64,000 nt of DNA, taken from contig CACYXI010000018.1 of assembly GCA_902778265.1 (NCBI GenBank), positions 1-64,000 on the forward strand, read 5' to 3'. The translations under genes were made by a program, and so were the position numbers. How positions within the stretch are numbered: the stretch's first letter is position 1; each line of letters opens with the position of its first letter. The notes under the pieces were generated by a model. It was not told the origin of the DNA. It did no database searches and saw nothing but the letters and a program-made list of their open reading frames with translations. Shown piece by piece: positions 16,734 to 24,890 of this stretch. This DNA comes from an uncultured Bacteroidales bacterium. GTDB lineage: Bacteria > Bacteroidota > Bacteroidia > Bacteroidales > Bacteroidaceae.

Positions 16734-18095
16734 ATGAACATTATCGACAAATACAACGTATCAGTGCCTCGCTACACGAGCTATCCACCAGCCAATTACT
16801 TCCGAGAAATGAAAGCGGAAGAATATGCTGATGCCGTGCGCCGATCAAACAGCGAGGGTACATCATTGATATCCTTCTATCTCCACATGCCATTCTGTAA
16901 GCGCCTGTGCCATTATTGCGGATGCAACTCGTACATCATGCCACGCACAGGCAACACAGTGGCACGATACATTGATGCCATACACAAGGAGATAGATATG
17001 GTGACTGCCGACTTGGACAAGAGTCGCCCGATAAGTCAAATACACTTCGGTGGTGGTAGTCCGACGGCAATGCCTGCATCTGTGCTCAAGGAGATAAACG
17101 ACCATCTCCTTTCACTTTTCCCTACCATAGAGAAGCCAGAGATTGCAGTTGAATGTCATCCTGGGTATCTAACGGAGCAAGACTGGACGGCACTCACCGA
17201 AAGCCATTTCAACAGATTCTCAATCGGCGTACAGGATCTTGACACAAAGGTGCTTGAAACCGTAGGACGCACACCAAGCAATCTTCCTCTGGAGGATATA
17301 ATGACTATACTACGCTCTGCCGGTGCTACGGTGAACATGGACTTCCTCTTCGGACTTCCATACCAAACTCCCGATTCATTCGCAAAGAATATAGAAAAGG
17401 CTATCCAACTGCACCCTGACCGTCTCGTTACATTTAGCTATGGTCATGTGCCTTGGGTGTTCAAGCGTCAGCAAATACTCGAGAAACATGGACTTCCTGT
17501 TACGGAGGAAAAACAGAAAATGTATGAAGTAGCAGCCGATATGCTTCATGAGGCAGGATATAAGAGCATCGGCTTGGATCACTTTGTATTGCCAGAGGAT
17601 GAGCTTTACAAGGCATTGGAAGCAGGATTGCTTTACCGCAACTTCCAAGGCTATTGCACACGTCGCACAACTGGTCAGGTATATGCCTTTGGTGCAACGG
17701 GCATCAGTCAGCTTGATAGTACTTACGCCCAGAACACAAAGGACATCCAAGAGTATATTGACACTACGCTCGGCGGTTCATTAACAACTCGTAAGGGTTA
17801 TGCACTTACGCCACAGGAACGCATTGCGAAAGAGGTTATAGAACGCCTTATGTGTAACTATCGCCTAAACTGGGGCGAGATTGCCTCTACAATGCAGATT
17901 AGTGTTGGTGAAGTTAAAGCTGCACTCCACTATGATGAGGCGCAACTTGGAGAGATGGCAAGCGACGGATTGATTGACATGACCGAAAATGGCATTGCCA
18001 TGACATCCACAGGACATCCGTTCGTACGAAACGTGGCTGCAGCCCTCGATCCTCTCATGCAGAATACGGACAAGAAGTTTTCAAAGCCAATATAA
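16734..18095 (+). CDS. hemN: Oxygen-independent coproporphyrinogen III oxidase (radical SAM)
   Basis: The 453-residue enzyme has the radical-SAM cluster motif at Cys55, Cys59 and Cys62 plus Cys64, in the HMPFCKRLCHYCGCN context of true HemN rather than HemW. It also has the substrate-channel features YTSYPPANYF near residues 15-23 and FGGGSPT (about 104-110), and a C-terminal HemN domain. It decarboxylates coproporphyrinogen III to protoporphyrinogen IX without O2. It is part of a plus-strand run with the TonB receptor upstream and the protoporphyrinogen oxidase 119 nt downstream. Confidence 0.95.
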   Translation: MNIIDKYNVSVPRYTSYPPANYFREMKAEEYADAVRRSNSEGTSLISFYLHMPFCKRLCHYCGCNSYIMPRTGNTVARYIDAIHKEIDMVTADLDKSRPISQIHFGGGSPTAMPASVLKEINDHLLSLFPTIEKPEIAVECHPGYLTEQDWTALTESHFNRFSIGVQDLDTKVLETVGRTPSNLPLEDIMTILRSAGATVNMDFLFGLPYQTPDSFAKNIEKAIQLHPDRLVTFSYGHVPWVFKRQQILEKHGLPVTEEKQKMYEVAADMLHEAGYKSIGLDHFVLPEDELYKALEAGLLYRNFQGYCTRRTTGQVYAFGATGISQLDSTYAQNTKDIQEYIDTTLGGSLTTRKGYALTPQERIAKEVIERLMCNYRLNWGEIASTMQISVGEVKAALHYDEAQLGEMASDGLIDMTENGIAMTSTGHPFVRNVAAALDPLMQNTDKKFSKPI

Positions 18096-18107
18096 AAGTA
18101 AATAAAA

Positions 18108-18204
18108 AAATGAACAATGAAAAAATGTAAAATACGGATTACGTTTTTACAAAAAAAATGTATCTTGTATTTTTCATTTTATAATTTTTCATTGTTCATT
18201 TAAA
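18108..18204. repeat. Palindromic word repeat between hemN and the protoporphyrinogen oxidase
   Basis: Left arm AAATGAACAATGAAAAAATG; core AAAATACGGATTACG paired loosely with TATCTTGTATTTT; right arm TTTTTCATTGTTCATTTAAA. It occupies almost the whole gap and ends about 11 nt before the ATG. Confidence 0.8.
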
Positions 18205-18214
18205 ACATTGTTCT

Positions 18215-19585
18215 ATGAACAAAGACATTGTTGTAATCGGAGCAGGCATAACAGGCATGACATGTGCCTATCAACTGCACCGCAAAGGAAAGAACATACA
18301 GATACTTGAGTGCCAGAACCGCATCGGCGGACAGATAAACACTCAAAAAATAGGCAATTTCACATTTGAGAGTGGACCGAACACCGGTGTGGTGAAGCAT
18401 CCAGAGGTAGCAGAGCTTTTCGAGCAACTGGACGGTGCATGTACGCTTGAGACGGCTCGCGAATCAAGCAAGCGCCGCCTTGTGTGGAAGGGCGACAGAT
18501 TTCATGCACTTCCCTCAAGCCTCGCAACAGCATTGAAGACACCTCTCTTCACTTGGTATGATAAATTCCGCATCCTCGGAGAGCCTTGGCGCAAGAAGGG
18601 TAACGATCCTTACGAGTCTGTAGCGTCATTGGCAGAACGTCGTTTGGGAAAGTCGTACGTTCAGTATGGCGTTGATCCATTCCTCTCTGGTGTCTATGCC
18701 GGTGATCCGTATAAGTTGCCTGTTCGCCTCGCACTTCCAAAGCTCTATAATCTCGAACAGGAATACGGTTCTTTCATCAAGGGTAGTATTGCCAAGGCAA
18801 AGATTCCCAAGACAGAGCGCGACCGCAAGGCTACAAAGAAGGTGTTCTCTGCAAAGGGCGGCTTTAGCAACCTCGTTAATGCACTTGCCAATGCCATAGG
18901 TAGTGAAAACATTACCACTGGTGCACAGGGCATTACCATCAATCCAGAAGCTGAAGGTTGGACAATCACATATCAGAAGGATGGCGCCCAGCAGCAGATA
19001 CACGCTTCAAAGGTCGTAACTACTTGTGGAGCCAATTCATTGCCAGAGCTTCTACCTTTCGTAGATGCAGAGACGATGAAAGACATCAGTAACCTATACT
19101 ATGCACCGGTAGTGCAGATAGGCGTGGGTATGAACGACTGCGGAAACAACCAATGGTTAGCATTTGGCGGTCTCGTGCCATCGCGCGAAAAAAAACAGGT
19201 ACTCGGCATTCTCTTCCCATCTGCTTGTTTCGAGGGAAGATGTCCGGAGAAGGGTGCTGCTATGGCATACTTCATAGGAGGAGCACGACATCCAGAGATG
19301 TTGAAAAAGACAGACGCAGAATTTGAAGCCCTCGTCAATGGTTGCCTCGTTGACATGCTTAAATTCCCTACCGGAACAAAGGCTGATGCTATTAGGGTAT
19401 TCCGCCATGAACGCGCCATTCCACAGTATGAGGCCTCAACCGATGCACGTCTCACGGCAGTAGATAAGCTCCAAAAACAATACCCAACCCTTCGCATCGC
19501 AGGAAATCTACGCGATGGCATCGGCATAGGCGACCGCATCAAACAGGGATTTGATGAGGCGGAGATACTTTGTAACGATCTTTAA
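18215..19585 (+). CDS. hemG: Protoporphyrinogen oxidase, HemY/PpoX type (FAD)
   Basis: A 456-residue flavoprotein with the dinucleotide-binding GAGITG (residues 9-14), the downstream Glu-rich binding turn (LECQNRIGGQINT), and the C-terminal FAD segment RIAGNLRDGIGIGDRIKQG. The family oxidises protoporphyrinogen IX (or coproporphyrinogen in Gram-positives) and related enzymes usually use O2, which is odd beside an O2-independent HemN in a presumed anaerobe. The position directly after hemN supports the porphyrin role over other FAD amine oxidases. The symbol hemG is used in the functional sense; the fold is HemY-like. Confidence 0.88.
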   Translation: MNKDIVVIGAGITGMTCAYQLHRKGKNIQILECQNRIGGQINTQKIGNFTFESGPNTGVVKHPEVAELFEQLDGACTLETARESSKRRLVWKGDRFHALPSSLATALKTPLFTWYDKFRILGEPWRKKGNDPYESVASLAERRLGKSYVQYGVDPFLSGVYAGDPYKLPVRLALPKLYNLEQEYGSFIKGSIAKAKIPKTERDRKATKKVFSAKGGFSNLVNALANAIGSENITTGAQGITINPEAEGWTITYQKDGAQQQIHASKVVTTCGANSLPELLPFVDAETMKDISNLYYAPVVQIGVGMNDCGNNQWLAFGGLVPSREKKQVLGILFPSACFEGRCPEKGAAMAYFIGGARHPEMLKKTDAEFEALVNGCLVDMLKFPTGTKADAIRVFRHERAIPQYEASTDARLTAVDKLQKQYPTLRIAGNLRDGIGIGDRIKQGFDEAEILCNDL

Positions 19586-19680
19586 ATGAAAAATGAAAAG
19601 TGAAAAATAATAAAATACAGATTACTTTTGGGGCATGAAGAAAGTAACTTGTATTTTTCATTTTTCACTTTTCACTTAAT
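19586..19680. repeat. Palindromic word repeat between the oxidase and the MFS gene
   Basis: AATGAAAAATGAAAAGTGAAAAAT and its complement ATTTTTCATTTTTCACTTTTCA flank AAAATACAGATTACTTT ... GAAAGTAACTTGTATTTT, the cleanest copy of the family in the window. It starts at the stop codon and ends about 15 nt before the GTG start. Confidence 0.85.
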
Positions 19681-19694
19681 TAATTTCTAATAAA

Positions 19695-20936
19695 GTGCAC
19701 TGGATTCAACGACTATACACCTCCAACACAGAAGGACAGAAATTTAATCTCTTCACCTTCTTTAGCTTATACATAGCACAGACATTGCCGATGACATTCT
19801 TCTCAACGGCATTGCAGGTCACTATGCGACAGGCTTCTTTCTCGCTATCCACCATTGCGGCTCTCCAGCTCATAAAGCTTCCATGGGTGCTAAAGTTCTT
19901 GTGGTCGCCAATGGTTGACCGCAAATGCAACACGATGAAAGGCTACCGCCGATGTATTTTCATCAGCGAAGGTATCTATGCGGCTATCATCCTCTTCGTA
20001 GGACATCTTGACCTGCACAAGGATTTCTACTTTATACTCACACTCATCTTCATGTCACTCGTAGCTTCTGCCACTCAGGATATTGCAACCGATGCCCTTG
20101 CCGTGCTTACATTCAAGAAGAAGGACAAGGGACTGGTGAACAGTATGCAGTCCCTTGGCAGTTTCGCAGCCACCCTCATAGGCAGCGGATTTCTCCTTAT
20201 GCTGCTTCAGAAATACGGTTGGCACTACGTCCTGCCTTTCATGAGCATCTTTGTTCTTATTGCCATAATTCCGCTTTGGCAGAACAAGAAACTCAAACTG
20301 ATTCCGCAACCCGCTTCTGAACCTGTTTCAAAGGCTGACTTCATCTGGTTCTTCACACGAAAGAGCATCTGGAGGCAAATCGGCTTCCTCTCCTTATATT
20401 ATGCAGGCATCATAGGCTCTCTCTCCATATTCCGACCATATCTCGTGGATCTTGGCTATAGCATGAAGGAGATAGGAATGATGAGCGGAATCATTGGTTC
20501 GGCGGCTGCATGTGTAGCATCACTCGCCAGCGGACAACTTATCTCGCGTTTCGGCAGTTTCGCAGCCCGAAGGATAGTAGCAGTATGTTCATTTCTCGCC
20601 ACGCTCTACCTTTTCTTTATTACCAACAGCACCCCCACCTATCCGCTTATCCTCACAGGACTCATCCTTGTGTGGTTCAGCTATGGCATGAGTACCGTTG
20701 TGGTCTATACGACGGCTATGGACAATGTGCGTGTTGGTAGAGAAGGCACCGATTTCACCGTACAGACCGTCATCACTCATCTCTGCGGTCTTCTCATCTC
20801 ACTTATAAGCGGAAAAGTGGCTGATGCATTCGGCTACCACAATCTCTTCCTCTTCGAGACCACTCTCACCCTATTGACGGTGTTCTACGTATTCGTGATG
20901 TTCAAGAAGAAACCATGCTCAACATCCCAGTCTTAG
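19695..20936 (+). CDS. MFS transporter, AmpG/PAT-like, in the hem cluster
   Basis: The 413-residue protein has about 12 membrane segments. It shows the AmpG-like LIKLPWVLKFLWSPMVDR loop (about 57-75) and SLVASATQDIATDALAV (about 115-131) seen in PAT-subfamily MFS carriers. It starts at GTG. AmpG imports muropeptides, but here the gene is wedged between a protoporphyrinogen oxidase and hemD and overlaps hemD by 22 nt. Transport of a porphyrin or heme precursor is therefore a reasonable inference, though not shown by the sequence. Confidence 0.85.
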   Translation: MHWIQRLYTSNTEGQKFNLFTFFSLYIAQTLPMTFFSTALQVTMRQASFSLSTIAALQLIKLPWVLKFLWSPMVDRKCNTMKGYRRCIFISEGIYAAIILFVGHLDLHKDFYFILTLIFMSLVASATQDIATDALAVLTFKKKDKGLVNSMQSLGSFAATLIGSGFLLMLLQKYGWHYVLPFMSIFVLIAIIPLWQNKKLKLIPQPASEPVSKADFIWFFTRKSIWRQIGFLSLYYAGIIGSLSIFRPYLVDLGYSMKEIGMMSGIIGSAAACVASLASGQLISRFGSFAARRIVAVCSFLATLYLFFITNSTPTYPLILTGLILVWFSYGMSTVVVYTTAMDNVRVGREGTDFTVQTVITHLCGLLISLISGKVADAFGYHNLFLFETTLTLLTVFYVFVMFKKKPCSTSQS

Positions 20937-21697
20937 TAACAGCCCCAGAAGGCTATGCACAGCGTTTCGTGGAAGCACTCAAGGCATGTAATGATTCCGC
21001 GTTCAGCTTTGAGCCTATCAGCATCCCTCTTATCTGCACCACACCATGCGAGGAGATAGCGCAGATTGTAAATCAGGTACAAGATTTCAACTATATGGTG
21101 TTTACGAGTCGTAAGGCAATCTCCGTGCTTTCTGACCATCTAAGGGGAAAAGGCATATCGCCCAACTCAATACAATGGCCGAAGGCATGCGCAATAGGCA
21201 AGGATAACGAGGCATTGAAACAGCTCGGAATAAGTCCGGCATTCATTTCTTCCGAATCAAGCCTAAAAGGTATAGCCGACGAACTTGCAAGACAAACCTC
21301 CCCACTACGTATCGCAGTATTAGGACCGCGCGTGGAAAACCTTATTGAGCCTGACACCGTGCCTAATTTTATAAAGGCATTAAATGCGATAGAAGCAGAC
21401 GTGACATACATCACAGCCTATATCACCCATCATGCAAATGAACTCGCACTTCACGAAGCCGAGTCTCTTTTACGCAACAAGATACAATGGGTAGCGTTCA
21501 CCTCCGCAACAGAAGCACAGGTCTTTAAGCGCCTGAAATATAATACCACACCATCAGTTGCCTGTTTCGGGCCATATACAGCACATTGTGTAAGGCAAGA
21601 AGGTCTTGAGGTCAGCTTTATATCTCCCGATTATAGCAGTTTTTCAGCCTTTGCCAAGCATCTTAAGATTTTTATAAACGCAAGTTCGAAGGATTAA
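20915..21697 (+). CDS. hemD: Uroporphyrinogen-III synthase
   Basis: A 260-residue HemD-like protein with two alpha/beta lobes. Recognisable family features are YMVFTSRKAISVLSDHL in the first lobe, KACAIGKDNEALKQLG, and WVAFTSATEAQVFKR plus VACFGPYTAHCVRQEGLEVSF in the second. HemD proteins are poorly conserved, and this pattern of 'FTS' and 'IG..TA' elements is the usual guide. It closes hydroxymethylbilane to uroporphyrinogen III. It overlaps the MFS gene by 22 nt and is the last gene of the plus-strand hem run; hemA, hemB, hemC and hemH are not in the window. Confidence 0.85.
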   Translation: MLNIPVLVTAPEGYAQRFVEALKACNDSAFSFEPISIPLICTTPCEEIAQIVNQVQDFNYMVFTSRKAISVLSDHLRGKGISPNSIQWPKACAIGKDNEALKQLGISPAFISSESSLKGIADELARQTSPLRIAVLGPRVENLIEPDTVPNFIKALNAIEADVTYITAYITHHANELALHEAESLLRNKIQWVAFTSATEAQVFKRLKYNTTPSVACFGPYTAHCVRQEGLEVSFISPDYSSFSAFAKHLKIFINASSKD

Positions 21698-21726
21698 TAA
21701 ACGCATCTCCGATGCTGTGTTTTACA

Positions 21727-21829
21727 GAAAATTTCTCACGATGGCCAGAAAATTACCCCCAGAAAATTTTAATTTTCTGGCAATTTTCTAAAAATTTTTG
21801 TTCCGTAAACAGCAGCTTGCTGCTAAAAT
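21727..21829. repeat. 103-bp repeat with nested palindromes (left copy, + orientation)
   Basis: Contains CCAGAAAATTTTAATTTTCTGG-type and AGCAGCTTGCTGCT palindromes and the string TTTTTGTTCCG. A reverse-orientation copy of nearly equal length lies at 41273-41374. No frame is evident. The gap from hemD (21698) to the next gene (22570) is otherwise filled by a hairpin, a possible small RNA and a second repeat. Confidence 0.8.
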
Positions 21830-21870
21830 AGCAAAGCTTCTTTTCATTGAATTTACGTCTCTCATAATAA

Positions 21871-21915
21871 GAAAAAGGTCAAGTCAGCATAACGCTGAAT
21901 CTTGACCTTTTCTTG
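21871..21915 (-). terminator. Strong hairpin terminator (candidate small RNA end; may also end hemD)
   Basis: AAAAGGTCAAG pairs with CTTGACCTTTT, and the stem continues with TCAGC/GCTGA around a 5-nt loop. Read on the minus strand it is followed by five U residues; on the plus strand the U-run is shorter. It lies about 175 nt after the hemD stop. Confidence 0.8.
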
Positions 21916-22026
21916 TTACCTGAAATTAATACAACCTTTATTTTACCTTAGCTTAATACCTCGTCATCTTTCCCCTAATCAAAATCAAAAGTTTTTCCCC
22001 TTTAACATAATTATTACACTTATTTC
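21872..22026 (-). ncRNA. Candidate small noncoding RNA (orphan promoter plus terminator)
   Basis: A complete minus-strand promoter (22033-22064) points left into a 155-nt stretch that ends at a strong U-tailed hairpin (21871-21915). The longest minus-strand frame inside has only a few codons, and the next gene to the left (hemD) is convergent. So the predicted product is a short untranslated RNA. I do not recognise it as 6S, RNase P, SRP or tmRNA. Confidence 0.45.
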
Positions 22027-22032
22027 CGAGTG

Positions 22033-22064
22033 CAAAGGTATGAAGTTTTTTTATATTGTGCAAG
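22033..22064 (-). promoter_or_regulatory. Orphan promoter pointing left
   Basis: On the minus strand: CTTG (22061-22064, one mismatch from TTTG), exactly 20 nt, then TACCTTTG (22033-22040). The spacing is the same as for the tRNA and kpsF promoters, yet no gene follows. Confidence 0.65.
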
Positions 22065-22248
22065 ATTTTGTGTTTCATAAACTTTGTGAATTATACCACG
22101 CCACACTTTTTACATTTGCGCAATAGAGCAACACTGCATTGCGATATGATGCAAATAATGTTGCATATCTGCAAATGTGCTCGCACACAACAAGTTAAAG
22201 ACGCCAAATCGAGCATAGTATTTTCACAACAAAAAATCGATTCAACGT

Positions 22249-22450
22249 GAGTTCGATGAATTAAACGCTGCGCTTGGCTACATTAATTATCCATGAATTA
22301 TCACGAATTTTTCATGAAGGTTTAGCTCGACGGCCGAAGGGAAAGCCAATTTTTAACTAAAAGAAAAGTATTAATGATTAATTTGTGATAATTAATGATA
22401 AATTCGTGTAGCTCCACGTAGTGAATAAAAGGTTATGGCAATTCGTCGAA
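22249..22450. repeat. 202-bp MITE-like repeat (left copy)
   Basis: Starts with GAGTTCGATGAATT and ends with an imperfect complement (AATTCGTCGAA). It contains CGCTGCGCTTGGCTACATTAATT and GTGTAGCTCCACGTAGTG. A reverse-orientation relative of 175 bp lies at 39783-39957 and lacks an internal ~30-bp segment that includes CTCGACGGCCGAAGGGAAAG. Confidence 0.8.
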
Positions 22451-22493
22451 TACACATCAAACCGAGTAGAAAATGTTAATAATCGCAAGAAAA

Positions 22494-22525
22494 TTTGCTT
22501 ATTTCGGGATTAATTTGTATTTTTG
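22494..22525 (+). promoter_or_regulatory. Promoter of the 22570 gene
   Basis: TTTG (22494-22497), 20 nt, TATTTTTG (22518-22525): a full consensus match 45 nt before the ATG. Confidence 0.8.
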
Positions 22526-22569
22526 CAAGAAATTACATTGTTTCTTTATTTTGAGAACTAAACCTAAAA

Positions 22570-23208
22570 GTGCTTGGTATGAAAAATATTTTGACTATAA
22601 TTGCATTTCTCGCATTCTGGATTCCGGCTTACGGGCAAGTGGCTTACGAAAGCATTGACCTAAAGACGGACAATAACTACCAATATATCTCGACATATAG
22701 TTCGTCGGCGAGAAAGAAATACACTAACGCTATAAAATGGCTTGAATCATCTATCAACGATTTCGATGAGACCATCGTTACTGATGATGCTCAAGCCTTC
22801 AAGGTTGTGTTCAAGCCAGAGATTCAGTATGAACAAACGGACACAAAGACCCACTATCTGGTGGCTAACATAAGCGTGGAATGTCGCGATGATAAATTCA
22901 GAATAAGACTGACCGATATTCAGAGAAAGACCGTTACCAAGACCTGCAACTATCTCACAGCTCCAAATAGGATATACAAGACACACGACTATAACGTGAA
23001 CGAAGAAATGAAGCAGTTTGACAGATATAAGAAACTGTCTGCCAAGCGCCCTTTGACAAGCGAAGAGGCAAAGGCATTGAGAGACCTCAAGAAATTTGCA
23101 AAGATGAAACGAAACGACATTATAGAAAAGGAGATGAAGCCTTATACCGACTTGCAGAAGGCAATAGCAAAGTTCATAGAAGACATAGAGACAGAGATAA
23201 AGAAATAG
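22570..23208 (+). CDS. Small secreted/periplasmic protein, possibly DUF4468-like
   Basis: The 212-residue protein begins with a signal peptide (cleavage likely after AYG/Q, residue 19). A central alpha/beta region (about residues 50-135) has SSARKKYTNAIKWLESSI, then alternating strands (KVVFKPEIQYEQ, YLVANISVECRDDKFRIRLTDI). The overall pattern recalls the Bacteroidetes DUF4468 family with its TBP-like fold. The C-terminal third is strongly charged and helical (Lys/Glu-rich). Function unknown. It has its own promoter and is followed by a BspA-like gene with a separate promoter. Confidence 0.6.
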   Translation: MLGMKNILTIIAFLAFWIPAYGQVAYESIDLKTDNNYQYISTYSSSARKKYTNAIKWLESSINDFDETIVTDDAQAFKVVFKPEIQYEQTDTKTHYLVANISVECRDDKFRIRLTDIQRKTVTKTCNYLTAPNRIYKTHDYNVNEEMKQFDRYKKLSAKRPLTSEEAKALRDLKKFAKMKRNDIIEKEMKPYTDLQKAIAKFIEDIETEIKK

Positions 23209-23288
23209 AAATATCTTCCGCAAGTTTAGTTCATTTTTCCGCATCTCAAAGGACATACGGCGGTATATTCTTAAAATTGTTAAAAATA

Positions 23289-23320
23289 TTTGGAAATATC
23301 AAGATTATTCTGTAATTTTG
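23289..23320 (+). promoter_or_regulatory. Promoter of the short BspA-like gene
   Basis: TTTG (23289-23292), 20 nt, TAATTTTG (23313-23320), 47 nt before the ATG at 23368. Confidence 0.8.
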
Positions 23321-23367
23321 TAACTGTTAGTTAAATCCCCCTAGACAATTAAAACACGTGAGTCATT

Positions 23368-24339
23368 ATGAAAAAAAGATGCAACCAAATCCTAACATTC
23401 GTGTTGGCATTATTGATGCCAATGATGAGTTACGCACACGACGCAGAGGTTGACGAGATCTTCTACAACCTCAATAGTGAGAGCAAAGAAGCAACTGTGA
23501 CTTACAAAGGAGACTGTTCAGATAACGAGGATTATACCAGATCCTACAAGATTCCTTCAAGCATAGTCTATAACGGCACAAGATATAGCGTGACAGCTAT
23601 TGGCGATGGTGCTTTCTCCAACTGCATCCGACTTCGTTCTGTCACCCTGCCTAACACCATAACATCTATAGGTGAAAAGGCATTTGCCAAGTGCAACGGA
23701 CTCACTTCATTCACAATCCCCGCTTCAGTAACTTCTATTGGTAAAAAGGTTTTCTATCTGTGTACAGACATTTCTTCAATCACCATTCCTAACTCTGTGC
23801 AGAGTATTGGTAGTCATGCTTTCTTCGGATGTTCAAGTCTGAAGTCTATCACCCTACCTAACGCTATTACAAGCATAGGCGACAGCACATTCGCATATTG
23901 TGCAAAGCTTACCACGATAAGTATGCCAAACGCGATTGCAAGTATTGGTCGTGGTGCTTTTAGCCGTTGCACAGCTCTTGTGTCTGTCAAGTTCCCAAGC
24001 GCATTGAAGAGTATCGGTGATGGTGCATTCCGCGGTTGTACAGCCCTCACCTCCTTCGATATTCCAAATTCAGTAAAGACTATCGGCGAAAAAGCATTTG
24101 CAAGCTGTTTCAGTTTCGACTCTGTTACTATCCCAAGATCAGTAACGAGGATTGGCAATAAGGTGTTTGCCGACTGCCGTAACCTCAAGACCGTCATCAA
24201 TCTCTCCAGAATCCCACAGAAGATTCACGTCAGCACCTTTGCACAATATGGTACTCTACACGTGGCAAAGGGCTGTAAGGCTGCCTACGAGAATGCAGAA
24301 TGTTGGAAAGATTTCTGGATTGTTGATGATATGATGTAA
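23368..24339 (+). CDS. Short BspA-like leucine-rich repeat surface protein
   Basis: A 323-residue secreted protein with a signal peptide (MSYAHD cleavage region near residue 24). It has about nine LRR_5/BspA repeats of 23 residues between roughly 70 and 290, with the pattern I-x-x-I-G-x-x-A-F-x-x-C-x-x-L-x-S-x-x-I-P. It lacks the C-terminal sorting domain found in the larger BspA-like protein at 29605 and ends shortly after the repeats. BspA-type proteins act in adhesion to host or other bacterial surfaces. A hairpin terminator follows at 24374. Confidence 0.9.
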   Translation: MKKRCNQILTFVLALLMPMMSYAHDAEVDEIFYNLNSESKEATVTYKGDCSDNEDYTRSYKIPSSIVYNGTRYSVTAIGDGAFSNCIRLRSVTLPNTITSIGEKAFAKCNGLTSFTIPASVTSIGKKVFYLCTDISSITIPNSVQSIGSHAFFGCSSLKSITLPNAITSIGDSTFAYCAKLTTISMPNAIASIGRGAFSRCTALVSVKFPSALKSIGDGAFRGCTALTSFDIPNSVKTIGEKAFASCFSFDSVTIPRSVTRIGNKVFADCRNLKTVINLSRIPQKIHVSTFAQYGTLHVAKGCKAAYENAECWKDFWIVDDMM

Positions 24340-24373
24340 TCTCAGTTCATAATTGTTTATATCAGATACCTAA

Positions 24374-24407
24374 GAGGATGTGCCTATTATGACACATTCT
24401 CTTTTTT
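24374..24407 (+). terminator. Terminator of the short BspA-like gene
   Basis: GAGGATGTG and CACATTCTC pair (one wobble/mismatch) around a 10-nt loop, followed by six T residues; 35 nt after the stop codon. Confidence 0.85.
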
Positions 24408-24599
24408 GATAAAAAAAGTCAGTTCAATGGATTGATAATAGCAAGCAACAAGTTGCTTTTTTTACTGACAATAATTTTTAGCAAAGGCTCAACAAGCTAT
24501 GCAAGTTCCCAATCTACGCGATCTTTACCCATAAACCAAACGTCAATTCAACGAATTCTACAAATCTGTATATTATTGAAAAACACGTGGCTGAAGAAG

Positions 24600-24835
24600 C
24601 TCTGAAGGAGCGACACCTAACAGGGTAGTACGGATTTGCTTGCGATCTGAGCTTGCGAAGAAGTGCTACCTATGATGACGTTTTTTTAGTGAGTGCCGTA
24701 GGTGCGACACCTAATGTATATAATAAGTGTCGGTCCTTCAGACCTCACACCCTAAAATGTCTATATATCCAGGGCTTACGCCCTTCGCTATTAGGTGTCG
24801 CACCTTCGGCGCTTATTTTCTTAGATCTCACGTTG
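24600..24835. repeat. Diverged SXXAP-like intergenic repeat
   Basis: Contains GGTGCGACACC, GGTGTCGCACC, CCAGGGCTTACGCCCT and GCCGTAGGTGCG words arranged as several hairpins. It is related in style to the repeats at 12245 and 36205. It lies between the terminator at 24374 and the licD stop; no gene is visible in 24408-24890. Confidence 0.65.
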
Positions 24836-24890
24836 ATTATTGTCAATTCAAGCACAAAAGGTGCGAATTCGCTGACCTCACGCTAACAAG

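Noticed and set aside
19695..20936. Naming the MFS gene ampG
   Set aside because: It shares PAT-type motifs, but its position between heme genes makes muropeptide import doubtful.
24600..24835. Small coding frames in the repeat between the short BspA gene and licD
   Set aside because: They consist of the hairpin words of an intergenic repeat, without start signals or conserved protein features.
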